The notes under the pieces: generated by a model
Databases searched by the model: none
Told to the model about the DNA's origin: nothing
Seen by the model: the letters and a program-made list of their open reading frames with translations, nothing else
Made by a program: the position numbers and the translations under genes
Origin: JBBDIO01 sp040880365
GTDB taxonomy: Bacteria; Chloroflexota; Anaerolineae; Caldilineales; Caldilineaceae
Assembly (NCBI GenBank): GCA_040880365.1
Contig: JBBDIO010000137.1
Location: 1 to 32,850, forward strand
Direction: 5' to 3'
DNA length: 32,850 nucleotides
Part shown: positions 1-7,525 of the stretch, in pieces
How positions within the stretch are numbered: the stretch's first letter is position 1
Layout of the letters: every line of letters starts with the position of its first letter

Positions 1-8
1 GCACAATT

Positions 9-1277
9 ATGGAAGAAAACAATAGGCGTGTTTCGGCCCCGTCCACCGACGCGGTCTTGCCACCGCCCATCGTGCGCGCCACCCCTGCCACGGATCGCGC
101 ACAGCCCACGCTTGCCGATTTTTGGAAGGGCGCGGCCCGCTTTCAGACCGATGTCCCTGATACGGGCCTGCCGATGGGCGAATCGGACACGATTGTAGTC
201 GCCAATCTAACCGGCAACGGTCACACGCTGTGGTCCTATGTCCACGCCAGCCACCCAGCGCTGGGTGTTGTGGATCAGTGCGGCGCTCCGGTCGAGTTTC
301 CCGGCTGTCTGGTCATATTCACCAGCGCTGATGGCGGGCGCACCTTTACACCCACCGGAGGCACACCCACCGGAGACGCGCCCACCTGTCAGATCCCCTG
401 CCGCGCCTGTCCTTGCACATCCACGCGCGACCACATCGATCAACAGCAATATCCACGGGTCCAACGCTATATCCATCCCGACGCCAGCGCGACGGGGGAA
501 CTGGCCCCCGCGACGTGGCTCATGGTCTATGAATACCGCGCCAATCTTCTGCTCCGCCGCTCTGCCGACGGCTGGAACTGGTCGGCTGCCGAAGAAATTC
601 CGCTGACCGGCATCTGGCAAAACTGGCTCATGCGCTGCCCGGCCCATGCTGCGGTTGGCCCACATCCTTTTGCCCAACCCACCTACGACTGCCTGGTCGG
701 CAGCCCGCCCGGCCTGGTTATCGACGCCCACCCTTCATCTGTCACTTCGCCCAACGCAACACCCAATCCAACGTCGCAGCAGACGCCCGAAGTCTATGTA
801 TTTATGGGGCTGGGCCAGAATCCCAGCGCAATGGGCTGCTATCGCGGCCCACTCCACGCGCCGGCGACGCTCTATCGCCAGTGCGACCAGCATCCGCTGT
901 TTGTCGGCAGCCCCACCTATGGCCCCACCGACGGTACAGGGCCTGTCGCCAATCCCTATTTCGATTTTCGGACCATCAGCTCCGCCGACGTAATCCAGAT
1001 TGGCGACGAATACTACATGTTATACGAGGGAGTGCGCGGCCCCAGTGCCGGTGCGGCCGGCGACACCCAATTTACGCTGGGGCTGGCGCGCACCACCAAG
1101 GGACGCATTGACGGCCCCTGGGAGACCTATTCAGCCAACCCAATTCTGGTGGATATGCCCGGCAACGTAGGTGTGGGGCACGCCGATCTACTGGTGCTAG
1201 ACGGGACTACCTATGTCTATACATCGCTCGACGGCGTAATACGCAGTCGTCTACGGCTGGCGTGGCACACAGACTAG
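9..1277 (+). CDS. glycosidase-like five-bladed beta-propeller protein (hypothetical)
   Basis: This 422-residue protein has the repeat style of the GH43/GH32/GH130-like beta-propeller superfamily. Blade-like segments include LLLRRSADGWNW (about 179-190), YYMLYEGVRG and GPWETYSANPILV, followed by a GHADLLVLDGTTYVYTS-type blade near the end. I cannot assign a substrate or confirm catalytic acids. A cysteine cluster (C127, C131, C134, C136, plus C91 and C100) sits in an insertion preceded by a short TGGTPTGD-type duplication; it could form disulfides or bind metal. No signal peptide is visible from Met1. The reading frame is open to the window edge, so the true start may lie upstream. It ends 6 bp from the convergent ATC-hydrolase-like gene. 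Calling it a glycoside hydrolase is inference from fold-type similarity. Confidence 0.6.
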   Translation: MEENNRRVSAPSTDAVLPPPIVRATPATDRAQPTLADFWKGAARFQTDVPDTGLPMGESDTIVVANLTGNGHTLWSYVHASHPALGVVDQCGAPVEFPGCLVIFTSADGGRTFTPTGGTPTGDAPTCQIPCRACPCTSTRDHIDQQQYPRVQRYIHPDASATGELAPATWLMVYEYRANLLLRRSADGWNWSAAEEIPLTGIWQNWLMRCPAHAAVGPHPFAQPTYDCLVGSPPGLVIDAHPSSVTSPNATPNPTSQQTPEVYVFMGLGQNPSAMGCYRGPLHAPATLYRQCDQHPLFVGSPTYGPTDGTGPVANPYFDFRTISSADVIQIGDEYYMLYEGVRGPSAGAAGDTQFTLGLARTTKGRIDGPWETYSANPILVDMPGNVGVGHADLLVLDGTTYVYTSLDGVIRSRLRLAWHTD

Positions 1278-1283
1278 CGAACG

Positions 1284-1862
1284 TCATTTGGCATCGTCCG
1301 CCGCCGGCTTGCGGCGATAGCGGAAATTGCAAAACGCCGCGCCTTCCATAATGGTCTGAGTGCGGCTCAACTCGACCTGCGAGTTGAACCCTTCGATCAG
1401 CGCATAATCGCGGTTACACGATAGCACCGCGCCCAAATCCTCCAGCCCCAACGCGCGATATAGCTCGGCATAGCGACAGCGGGTAACATTAAAACCCAGT
1501 TGCTGGTCAGATTTTTCCAGCAACTCAATCTCCAGCGCATTGTCCTGCGTCCAATATTGGAGCGAATCGGCAAACTCCGTCAACGATGTGCCGCCCATTT
1601 GCACGGCCAGATCTGCCCCCTGCTCCTGCGCAATGCGCACAATCGTATCGCGCAATACCTCGATCACGCGTTCCCGATCAAACTCCTCGGCCAACGCCTC
1701 AAGCACAGGCCCCAGAATACGCGCTTCCACCTCCCGGCGCGTCAACACGCCGATTTTAGCATTGAGCGTATCCGCCGGCCCTGATGCACCTGCCTGCTGC
1801 GCACCGGCCTGTTGTGCATCAGTCTGTTGTGCATTTGCTTGCCCGTCCTGGTTGCCCTCCAT
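1284..1862 (-). CDS. L-2-amino-thiazoline-4-carboxylate (ATC) hydrolase family protein
   Basis: A 192-residue protein matching the ATC_hydrolase family; the founding members open the thiazoline ring of ATC to S-carbamoyl-cysteine on the way to L-cysteine. The family core is visible as the RCRYAELYRALGLEDLGAVL block, then SCNRDYALIEGFN (about 148-160) and RTQTIMEGAAFCNFRYR (about 167-183). Conserved cysteines are C129, C149 and C178. The first 28 residues are Gln/Ala-rich with repeated AQQ units and are probably disordered. I chose the ATG at 1862 because AAGGAGGA lies 8 nt upstream; extending to 1964 would place that ribosome site inside the gene. Many members of this family are uncharacterised, so the substrate is unproven. 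It lies on the opposite strand to the sulfur module that starts about 500 bp away. Confidence 0.75.
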   Translation of the reverse strand: MEGNQDGQANAQQTDAQQAGAQQAGASGPADTLNAKIGVLTRREVEARILGPVLEALAEEFDRERVIEVLRDTIVRIAQEQGADLAVQMGGTSLTEFADSLQYWTQDNALEIELLEKSDQQLGFNVTRCRYAELYRALGLEDLGAVLSCNRDYALIEGFNSQVELSRTQTIMEGAAFCNFRYRRKPAADDAK

Positions 1863-2059
1863 TGTGCGATTCCTCCTTATCATTGCGCAATATCCCTGTG
1901 TATTGCGTGTGGGCCATTGCAGATTTACAGCGTCAATTATTTGACAGACAAACTTCCACCTCATTATACTGGTTTCGGATTGAAGAGGCAGCCTCCCCTA
2001 ATGCAGGCTTGCGCGCAAGCCCCTTGCATACCAATCCAGCGTTACGCAGAATTATTCGA

Positions 2060-2088
2060 TTCAAAAATATCTGGAATACTCTTGTAAT
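2060..2088 (+). promoter_or_regulatory. putative sigma-70-type promoter for the 2095-2297 transcript
   Basis: TTCAAA at 2060-2065 and TGTAAT at 2083-2088 are separated by 17 bp. They match the -35 and -10 consensus at 4/6 and 5/6 positions. Transcription would start near 2095 and run to the terminator at 2264-2297. The surrounding DNA is AT-rich compared with the genes. Confidence 0.45.
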
Positions 2089-2094
2089 GAATTT

Positions 2095-2297
2095 TACCGC
2101 ACTGGTCACAGTCACAGCCTGCTGCTGTTGTTGCATCTGTCCACGGCGGAGACGGTAGTATCGGTCTCCGGCGAATTCGCTTGACGAAAATCGCTGGTTC
2201 ACCAGACGCCTGCCGGCTCCGCGAACTTGAAGCGACAGTAGGGCAGGCCAAAGGGATTCAATCAACGCCTTGGGCCTTGGCTCATGGCGTTTTTTTA
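2095..2297 (+). ncRNA. candidate structured RNA or 5' leader, unassigned family
   Basis: The 512 bp between the ATC-hydrolase gene and the rhodanese gene hold no convincing protein gene. This stretch has three local stems with perfect pairing: GGAGAC 2148-2153 with GTCTCC 2164-2169, CTGG 2194-2197 with CCAG 2202-2205 (loop TTCA), and GCCTGCC 2208-2214 with GGCAGGC 2242-2248. A second GCCTGC at 2118-2123 could compete for the same 3' partner. It has a promoter-like site upstream and an intrinsic terminator downstream. I do not recognise 4.5S, tmRNA, RNase P, 6S or any common riboswitch motif. It could be a stand-alone small RNA or an attenuated leader of the sulfurtransferase gene at 2375. The 5' end is inferred from the promoter only. 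Confidence 0.4.
2264..2297 (+). terminator. rho-independent terminator upstream of the rhodanese gene
   Basis: AACGCC (2264-2269) pairs with GGCGTT (2286-2291), with further pairing inside (GGGCC with GGCTC), followed by eight T residues at 2290-2297 and a second T-run after 2300. No protein gene ends upstream on this strand, so it must end an RNA or act as an attenuator for the gene starting at 2375. Confidence 0.75.
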
Positions 2298-2374
2298 TTG
2301 GTTTTTTTACACATTTCAGGGAAAAATCTGGGATATCCATCCGTTTCACCCGCCTATGGGAAAGGATACAGCAG

Positions 2375-3211
2375 TTGTCTGTAAATACGCCCGACTCTCA
2401 CCCATCAACACACTTGCACGCCGACGTCCTGTTGGTGACACCTGCCTGGGTAGCCGACCGGCTCGCGGCCGATGGGCTGGTCATTTTAGATGTACGCACA
2501 GCGCAGGAATATGCGGAAGGCCATCTGCCCGGCGCGGTGAATGTAGAATTGAGCCGCTGGACCACGGTGCGCGATGGCGTCCCGGGTATGCTCATCGAAC
2601 CAGCCGCGTTTGCCCAACTGGTAGGCAGCGCAGGCATTGACAACGCGACCGATCTGGTCATCTATGACGCCAACTGGGGAATGCCTGCGGCGCGCGTGTT
2701 CTGGTCCTTCCGGCGCTACGGTCACAGCCGGGTCGCGGTCGTCAACGGCGGCTGGGATCAATGGACCGCCGAAAATCGCCCGGTATCGACAGATCCCGTC
2801 TCGCCCCAGCCCACCACCTATGCGCCGCCCGATCTCACAACCGGCGTCGACCATCTGGCAGAGTTGAGCTGGCTACAGGCCCAGGGCGCACGCGCCGATC
2901 TGGTCATCGTCGATACCCGTTCACCCAAAGAGTTTGAACAGGGCCATCTGCCCAATGCCATCAACTGGGATTGGCTCAACGCAGTGCCGGTAGGCGAATG
3001 GGAAATGCTGCGCCCCGCCGAGGAACTGCGCGCGGAACTGGCAGAACTGGGCATCACGCCGGATCGGGAAATTGTTACCTACTGTCGTTCGGGCGCGCGC
3101 GCGGCCCACACCTATCTGGTCTTGCGCCAATTGGGATATCCCCGTGTGCGCAACTACGATGGTTCGTGGCTGGAATGGTCACAACGGGTGCTGGGACAAC
3201 CGGCCCACTAA
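2375..3211 (+). CDS. thiosulfate sulfurtransferase, two rhodanese domains (cytosolic)
   Basis: A 278-residue protein with tandem rhodanese domains; this family moves a sulfane sulfur from thiosulfate (or mercaptopyruvate) to a thiol or cyanide acceptor. Domain 1 (about 20-140) has the LDVRTAQEYAEGHLPGAVN signature but no cysteine in its loop (DANWGM), so it is the usual inactive half. Domain 2 (about 165-270) has VDTRSPKEFEQGHLPNAIN and the active loop YCRSGARAAH with the catalytic Cys near residue 237. The CxxGxR loop favours thiosulfate over mercaptopyruvate. The frame stays open upstream to 2270, but that would cross the terminator. A TTG at 2375 with AAAGGA at 2361-2366 gives the normal family length, so I chose it. 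There is no signal peptide. The permease gene follows after 50 bp. Confidence 0.88.
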   Translation: MSVNTPDSHPSTHLHADVLLVTPAWVADRLAADGLVILDVRTAQEYAEGHLPGAVNVELSRWTTVRDGVPGMLIEPAAFAQLVGSAGIDNATDLVIYDANWGMPAARVFWSFRRYGHSRVAVVNGGWDQWTAENRPVSTDPVSPQPTTYAPPDLTTGVDHLAELSWLQAQGARADLVIVDTRSPKEFEQGHLPNAINWDWLNAVPVGEWEMLRPAEELRAELAELGITPDREIVTYCRSGARAAHTYLVLRQLGYPRVRNYDGSWLEWSQRVLGQPAH

Positions 3212-3261
3212 GCCCCTACACCACCGACACACACCCGCCTTCTGACATAAGGAGCTTGACC

Positions 3262-4521
3262 GTGAGTGGAAATTACAAATCGTCCGGCGCGGCGCAGGCC
3301 CTGCCCACAACGACCGGTATTGGCCTGCCGCTCAACGTGCGCATGGGCATTCTGGCGGCGCTGGTAGGGATCGCCATCCTCCTTCTGGCGTCTGCCATCG
3401 ACAGCGAAATGGGGCAATTCTGGGCATTTGGCCTGGCCTTCGGCTTTGTGCTCCAGCGTAGTCGCTTTTGCTTTGCCAGCGCATTTCGCGATATCTTTTT
3501 GCTGCGCCACAGCCGTAGTTTGCAGGCAGTGATCCTGGGGTTAATCGTAGCCACCATCGGGTTTGCCGTGCTCATGGCCCGCCAGGTTCCCAACACCAAT
3601 CTGCCGATTCTGCCCCCCACCGCCAATGTCCTGCCCATCGGTCTGCACACCATAGTCGGTGGTCTGACCTTTGGTGTGGGGATGGTGGTCGCCGGGGGCT
3701 GTGTATCGGGCACCATCTACCGCATGGGCGAAGGCTATATCGCCTCCTGGGTCAGCCTCGGCGGAATCATGATTGGTCTGTTGGGCGCAAGCTTCACCTG
3801 GAACTGGTGGTGGGACAACCATATTTCCAGTGGCGCGCAGATCTGGCTGCCCCACTATTTTGGCCATGGCGGCGCGGTTGCCGTCACCATCGTCGGGCTG
3901 ATTGGCGTCTATCTGCTGGCTCTCTGGTGGGAAAGCCGCGGCGGCATCGTGCTGCCCGAAGCGCCCTTCCATGCCAACGATGATGAAAGCTTTCGCGCCA
4001 AAGTGGGCAACCTGTGGCGGCGCGTGTTTGTCCACGGCTGGCCCATTCTCATCGGCGGCGCAGTCCTGGGCTTCCTCAATGTCACCATGTTTGTGGCCTC
4101 CCACCCGTGGGGATTCACCGGAGAAGTCTCCCGCTGGGTCATCGGCCTCACCAACTTCGCAGGCATTGGCCCCGGCACACTGAACGGCGCGTCCAGCCTG
4201 CCCGGTTGCGCGCTGGATATGGGCGAAACGGGAATTCTGCACCACATGCTCTTCCTGGTTTGGGGCATGGTCTTTGGTTCATTCGTCGCGGCGCTGCTTT
4301 CGGGCGAATTCAAGATCCGCCTGCCCCGCCAGAAAACGCGCTACTACCAGGCCGTGGGGGGCGGCGCGGTCATGGGCTATGGCGCAGGCATCGCCATGGG
4401 CTGCACCATCGGCGCATTCTTCTCATCCATCCCCTCGTTGGGCCTGAACGGCTGGGTCTTCGCCCTCTTCCTGGCTATTGGCGCGTGGGTTGGCACACAG
4501 ATCATCCAGCGCATAGAGTAA
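3262..4521 (+). CDS. YeeE/YedE-family thiosulfate permease (TsuA-like)
   Basis: A 419-residue polytopic membrane protein of the YeeE/YedE (sulf_transp) family, whose characterised members import thiosulfate through a relay of conserved cysteines. Four cysteines sit in family motifs: C70 in QRSRFCFASAFRD, C147 in AGGCVSGTIYRMGEG, C316 in LPGCALDMGETG and C381 in MGCTIGAFFSSIPSLGLNG. The two-half internal symmetry of the family is visible. About ten hydrophobic helices can be read (for example 29-46, 87-105, 130-146, 162-177, 203-222, 260-278, 325-346, 365-385 and 397-414). The start is the GTG at 3262 with AAGGAG at 3249-3254; an upstream in-frame extension only overlaps the rhodanese gene out of frame. 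It sits between two sulfurtransferases, as in many YeeE-YeeD (TusA) loci. Confidence 0.9.
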   Translation: MSGNYKSSGAAQALPTTTGIGLPLNVRMGILAALVGIAILLLASAIDSEMGQFWAFGLAFGFVLQRSRFCFASAFRDIFLLRHSRSLQAVILGLIVATIGFAVLMARQVPNTNLPILPPTANVLPIGLHTIVGGLTFGVGMVVAGGCVSGTIYRMGEGYIASWVSLGGIMIGLLGASFTWNWWWDNHISSGAQIWLPHYFGHGGAVAVTIVGLIGVYLLALWWESRGGIVLPEAPFHANDDESFRAKVGNLWRRVFVHGWPILIGGAVLGFLNVTMFVASHPWGFTGEVSRWVIGLTNFAGIGPGTLNGASSLPGCALDMGETGILHHMLFLVWGMVFGSFVAALLSGEFKIRLPRQKTRYYQAVGGGAVMGYGAGIAMGCTIGAFFSSIPSLGLNGWVFALFLAIGAWVGTQIIQRIE

Positions 4522-4656
4522 CGCCGCGCGCACCACTTGCATACCCAGTCGGCCCCCATCGACTGAATTACGTTGACGGTTTGCAATACTGCGTTTGTGA
4601 GACACCGATTTTTTGGAAAATAGAGTTTTAGAAAGATAGAGAAAAGGAATTCCATC

Positions 4657-4887
4657 ATGGCATTGAAAGAACTGGACGTCCGGGGCGAGATTTGCCCCTA
4701 CCCGATGATGAAAACAGTGCAAGCGTTGAAAAAGCTCTCGGCCAACGATTTGGGGCTGGAAGTGATTACCGACCATGCGCCCGCGCTGGATACCATCCCC
4801 ACCCAGGCTGCCCGGCTTGGCTACAGCGCGACCATCGCCGAAACCGGCTCGCCCGAATGGCGCATCACCCTCACCCGCGATAAATAG
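4657..4887 (+). CDS. TusA-family sulfur carrier protein
   Basis: A 76-residue protein of the TusA/SirA/YeeD family, small cytosolic carriers that hold a persulfide on one cysteine. The signature LDVRGEICPYPMMKT gives the active Cys13 in a CPxP motif (C13-P14-Y15-P16). It is full length for the family. The ATG at 4657 has AAAGGA just upstream. It lies 135 bp behind the permease; YeeD-type TusA proteins in other bacteria take thiosulfate from YeeE, so the same hand-over is likely here. The 4522-4656 spacer contains an isolated TTGACG but no good -10, so I cannot say whether the gene has its own promoter. Confidence 0.9.
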   Translation: MALKELDVRGEICPYPMMKTVQALKKLSANDLGLEVITDHAPALDTIPTQAARLGYSATIAETGSPEWRITLTRDK

Positions 4888-4999
4888 ACTGCGCGGACAG
4901 ACGTTTTCAGTTGCGCCCGCATTTTAACAAGCTACCTACACCAAGCGCTGAATTTACCAGAGTCAGATTTATCTAGAGAAGTATCTACAAGGAGAAACA

Positions 5000-5965
5000 A
5001 TGTTTAATCGAAAATGGTCATTACTGGGGTTATTGCTGGTCGCGCTGCTTGCCCTGAGTGCGTGTGTCGCACCGCCCGCCGCCGCCCCCACGGCAGATGA
5101 CGCGTCAGCCGACGCAGCAGCCGACGCGCCTGCCGCCCCCACCGAATATGTGAATGCCGAAATTCTGGTCGATACCGACTGGATCGTGGAAAATCTGGAA
5201 AACCCCGACGTGCTATTCATGGAAGTCAGCAGTCGGCAGGAATCGTATGTTGAAGGCCACATCTCCGGCGCGGTCTATGTGCACACTGGTTCGCAGTTGA
5301 CCAACCCCGATGATTCTACCCAGGGCCAGATCCTGACCCAGGATGCCCTGTCCGCCTTGTTCAGCGAAATTGGCGTGACCCACGACACCACTATCGTGCT
5401 CTATGACGATTCCAATAACCTGTCGTCCACACGAGCCTTTTGGGCACTGAAGTATTATCAGCATGAAGACGTGCGCCTGTACAACGGCGGCAAAAATCGC
5501 TGGGTACGCGACGGCCAGGAACTGAGCACCGACGTAGTCGAGGCGACGCCCAGTGACTATGTGGCAAACGACGCCGATCCCGAAATTCGCACCACCACCG
5601 AATATGTCCTGGAACACCTGGACGATGAAAACGTGGTCATGTGCGATACCCGTAACCCCGAAGAATACACCGGCACCGATGTGCGCGCCGCCCGTGGCGG
5701 TCACGTCCCCGGCGCGATTAACCTCGACTGGGTCTACAACGTAGACGACAACGGCATGTTCAAATCGGCAGAAGAGCTGTATGAACTCTATACCGCAGCC
5801 GGATTCGCGCCCGACAAGCAGATCATCACCTATTGCCAGACTGGCGTGCGCGGCGCGCATACCTGGTTCGTCTTGCGCGAACTCTTGGGCTATCCCGATG
5901 TCCGCAACTACGACGGATCGTGGGCCGAATATGGCAACCGCGAAGACGTCCCCATCGATTCCTAA
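5000..5965 (+). CDS. lipoprotein thiosulfate sulfurtransferase, two rhodanese domains
   Basis: A 321-residue rhodanese exported as a lipoprotein. Residues 1-21 form a signal peptide ending in the lipobox LSAC, so Cys22 is the likely lipidation site. An Ala/Pro/Asp-rich linker (23-48) follows. Domain 1 (about 55-180) keeps the fold motifs but lacks a catalytic Cys (YDDSNN loop). Domain 2 (about 200-315) has CDTRNPEEY and the loop YCQTGVRGAHT with catalytic Cys279. The terminal block VRNYDGSW is shared with the cytosolic rhodanese at 2375, which suggests they are paralogues. The ATG at 5000 has AAGGAG upstream. It acts outside the cytoplasmic membrane, next to genes for thiosulfate import and TusA. 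Its in vivo donor and acceptor are unknown. Confidence 0.88.
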   Translation: MFNRKWSLLGLLLVALLALSACVAPPAAAPTADDASADAAADAPAAPTEYVNAEILVDTDWIVENLENPDVLFMEVSSRQESYVEGHISGAVYVHTGSQLTNPDDSTQGQILTQDALSALFSEIGVTHDTTIVLYDDSNNLSSTRAFWALKYYQHEDVRLYNGGKNRWVRDGQELSTDVVEATPSDYVANDADPEIRTTTEYVLEHLDDENVVMCDTRNPEEYTGTDVRAARGGHVPGAINLDWVYNVDDNGMFKSAEELYELYTAAGFAPDKQIITYCQTGVRGAHTWFVLRELLGYPDVRNYDGSWAEYGNREDVPIDS

Positions 5966-6000
5966 AGCGTTAAGTACCTGACCCCACAGGCAAGCGCAAA

Positions 6001-6038
6001 CCACGCGCGGCGTTTCCTTTGCGAAGCGTCGCGCGTGG
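6001..6038 (+). terminator. strong GC-rich hairpin after the sulfur module (no T-tract)
   Basis: CCACGCGCG (6001-6009) pairs perfectly with CGCGCGTGG (6030-6038). The inner GCGTTT/AAGCGT extends the stem to 15 bp with two G-T pairs and an 8-nt loop. It lies 35 bp after the lipoprotein stop codon. No T-run follows, so it is either a non-canonical terminator, an mRNA 3'-end stabiliser or a dispersed repeat element. Confidence 0.45.
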
Positions 6039-6204
6039 CGCGTTTGGCTCGCCCCGCTTCAAAAACCCACCAAATGTGACCCCGCCAGACCGTTCCCCAA
6101 AACGCCCCCAAATTGGAGATTTCTTCCACTCCCGGTATGATTGCCAAAGGCAACCGCTACTCCCAGACCATCCAAGTGCAACCCAAGACCTTCAAGGAGG
6201 AATC

Positions 6205-7395
6205 ATGAAAATTTCCGACGTGCGCGTCATCCAACTGGAAGGTGCATTTGCACACGAAGGCGTGTTTTGGGAAGAACGGCTCATCCGCCCCCTCGATATC
6301 TATCCCGAAGAAAAGAACCTGGGCGCAGGCTGGAATCGCCCCGGCGGCACAGGCACCGTCGAGGTAACCGCATATTTTGTCGAGATCGAAACCGATACGG
6401 GCCTGGTTGGGATCGGCGGCCCCATGCCCCACGAACAGGCCTATATTGTGGGCACCCAGCTTGCGCCCATGCTACTCGACCAGGACCCGCTGGCCATCGA
6501 ACGCCTGTGGGACAAAATGTATCGGGCGATGGTGCATGGTCGCAAGGGCCTGGTCATGATGGCGATCAGCGTGGTCGATTGCGCCCTCTGGGATCTGAAA
6601 GGCAAATGGGCCAATGCGCCGGTCTATACCCTGCTGGGCGGTCCCACCCGCACCGAAATCCCCGCCTATGCCAGCATGTTGGGCTATTCGCTGGACCCGG
6701 AATTGATTCAGGAACGCGCCCAGGAAGTGGTGCAGCAAGGCTACACCGCAACCAAATGGTTCTTCCGCGATGGCCCCACCGACGGCAAAGCCGGTATTCA
6801 GCGCAACCTGCGCATGGTGCGCACCCTGCGCGAAAGTGTGGGCGAAGACGTAGATATCATGCTCGATTGCTGGATGAGCTGGGATGTTCCCTATACCATC
6901 CAGATGGCCGCGTGCCTGGAAGAATATAGCCCGCGCTGGCTCGAAGAGCCGGTTTTGCCCGACAAGATTGCCCAATATGCCGAAATCCGCCGCAACGTGC
7001 GCATTCCCATTTCGGGCGGCGAACATGAATACACGCGTTGGGGCCTCAAAGCGCTGATGGATGCCGGCGCATGTGATGTCTTGCAACCCGATATCTACTG
7101 GGCGGGCGGCATTTCGGAAACCATGAAAATCTGTGCTATCGCATCGGCCTATGATCTGCCGGTGATTCCCCACGGCCATTCGGTGGCGGCCTCCATCCAT
7201 CTCATCGCCGCCTGGCCCGTCACCACGACCCCCCTGCTGGAATTCCTGGTCAAATGGAACCAGATTCACCAGCATTTCCTAAAGCACCCGATTGTCCCAC
7301 AAAATGGCGTTGTGCAATTGCCCACCACACCCGGATTGGGCATGGAACTGGACGATGCCAAAATCGACAAGCGGACCCAAGTCACCTTTTCATGA
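6205..7395 (+). CDS. enolase-superfamily dehydratase, L-rhamnonate dehydratase-like
   Basis: A 396-residue member of the mandelate racemase/muconate lactonizing enzyme group. The capping domain (about 1-140) is followed by the barrel with KWFFRDGPTDG (about 184-194) and the metal ligands D221 (LDCWMSWD), E247 (WLEEP) and E273 (GGEHEYTRWG). D296 in LQPD and the histidine in VIPHGHS (H323) form the His-Asp dyad. This block most resembles L-rhamnonate dehydratases, which turn L-rhamnonate (or related aldonates) into 2-keto-3-deoxy acids. The exact sugar acid cannot be read from sequence. The ATG at 6205 is set by AAGGAGGA 4-5 nt upstream; the open frame before it lacks such a site. The sugar isomerase-like gene follows after 130 bp. 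Confidence 0.82.
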   Translation: MKISDVRVIQLEGAFAHEGVFWEERLIRPLDIYPEEKNLGAGWNRPGGTGTVEVTAYFVEIETDTGLVGIGGPMPHEQAYIVGTQLAPMLLDQDPLAIERLWDKMYRAMVHGRKGLVMMAISVVDCALWDLKGKWANAPVYTLLGGPTRTEIPAYASMLGYSLDPELIQERAQEVVQQGYTATKWFFRDGPTDGKAGIQRNLRMVRTLRESVGEDVDIMLDCWMSWDVPYTIQMAACLEEYSPRWLEEPVLPDKIAQYAEIRRNVRIPISGGEHEYTRWGLKALMDAGACDVLQPDIYWAGGISETMKICAIASAYDLPVIPHGHSVAASIHLIAAWPVTTTPLLEFLVKWNQIHQHFLKHPIVPQNGVVQLPTTPGLGMELDDAKIDKRTQVTFS

Positions 7396-7525
7396 TCCGG
7401 TGCTGGAAATTTTGCCAGGTTTTCCCAATCGCACCCTCCCTATCCAGACGTTTCAATCGAACTATTGCACAAAAATCACAAAAATTCTTTCTACTGCGAC
7501 ATAAAATCGCCCAAAGGAGCACCTG

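Noticed and set aside
2140..2250. Possible tRNA in the structured stretch
   Set aside because: A T-arm-like CTGGTTCACCAG is present, but there is no acceptor stem, D-arm or anticodon arm in the right order.
1933..2349. A 138-codon minus-strand frame in the region before the rhodanese gene
   Set aside because: It has no ribosome site or motif and would cross the intrinsic terminator and promoter-like sites; the region is better explained as RNA.
4573..4601. TTGACG as a -35 box before the TusA-like gene
   Set aside because: The hexamer at the proper distance (TGTGAG) is a poor -10, so I could not support a promoter.
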